From Cacajao melanocephalus (lineage: Eukaryota; Chordata; Mammalia; Primates; Pitheciidae), in assembly GCA_963573385.1 (NCBI GenBank), contig CAUYLG010034810.1, positions 38,404 to 102,403 of the forward strand: 64,000 nt of DNA. The letters are read 5' to 3'. This document shows, piece by piece, positions 63,877 to 64,000 of the stretch. Position 1 is the stretch's first letter. Every line of letters begins with the position of its first letter. The notes beneath the pieces were generated by a model. The model was given only the letters and a program-made list of their open reading frames with translations, made no database searches and was not told the origin of the DNA. A program made the position numbers and the translations under genes.

Positions 63877-63890
63877 GGGGGGGGGGGGGG
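63877..63890 (+). repeat. Poly-G run (14 G)
   Basis: Uninterrupted G14 after 'aaagggc'. Length is likely variable or uncertain in sequencing. Confidence 0.9.
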
Positions 63891-63968
63891 TGGAATCCTC
63901 AGATAAAATTTAATTTCTTAAGTGAAATTACAAAGAAAGCCTTACTTTTAAAAATAAGGGTTACTTAC

Positions 63969-64000
63969 ATATCTGTGTACCAACTAACACCATTAACGGT
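63969..64000 (-). other. S100PBP: Possible S100PBP 5' UTR exon end (donor only)
   Basis: On the - strand, 'cacagatat|gtaagtaaccc' is a strong donor at the right edge, placed where a non-coding first or second exon could end. The other side of the exon is outside the window, so this is only a candidate. Confidence 0.25.

Overview
The window is primate nuclear DNA. About 55 recognisable Alu copies (several nested in one another), ancient MIR and L2 fragments, and L1 remnants surround two intron-rich protein genes that I recognise by translation: FNDC5 (irisin precursor) on the + strand and S100PBP (S100P-binding protein) on the - strand. This pair lies on human chromosome 1p35, shown here in reverse orientation. 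The FNDC5 start codon is an intact ATG in a strong Kozak context at 12410. The irisin literature describes ATA at that codon in humans and ATG in most other primates. With a Pro at residue 5 and several S100PBP residues unlike the human protein as I remember it, this suggests a non-human primate. I cannot name the species.

Layout: 1-11,880 is intergenic DNA upstream of FNDC5, made of MIR/L2 relics, seven Alus, simple repeats and unassigned single-copy sequence. 11,890-12,560 is a CpG island with the FNDC5 promoter and first coding exon. 12,410-18,698 holds the six coding exons of FNDC5, whose joined reading frame is exactly 212 codons plus stop. Its 3' UTR probably runs to about 20,740. 20,741-24,087 is the spacer between two convergent genes. 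24,088-26,955 is the S100PBP 3' UTR, and 26,956-58,057 contains the five S100PBP coding exons, whose join is exactly 408 codons plus stop. The rest to 64,000 is S100PBP 5' intron or UTR territory, and its promoter lies beyond the window. The large S100PBP intron (30,171-53,849) is dominated by Alus and L1 pieces and contains a full-length U4 snRNA retrocopy with target-site duplications.

The two genes are neighbours but have no known shared pathway. FNDC5 encodes a type I membrane protein whose fibronectin III ectodomain is shed as irisin. S100PBP encodes an acidic nuclear protein that binds the calcium sensor S100P. I found no new gene system. The points most worth following are the intact FNDC5 ATG, a GC-AG intron whose read-through would give a membrane-anchor-less irisin, a terminal FNDC5 splice acceptor that lies inside a MIR element, and a templated insertion that copied the exon 2 acceptor region into intron 4.
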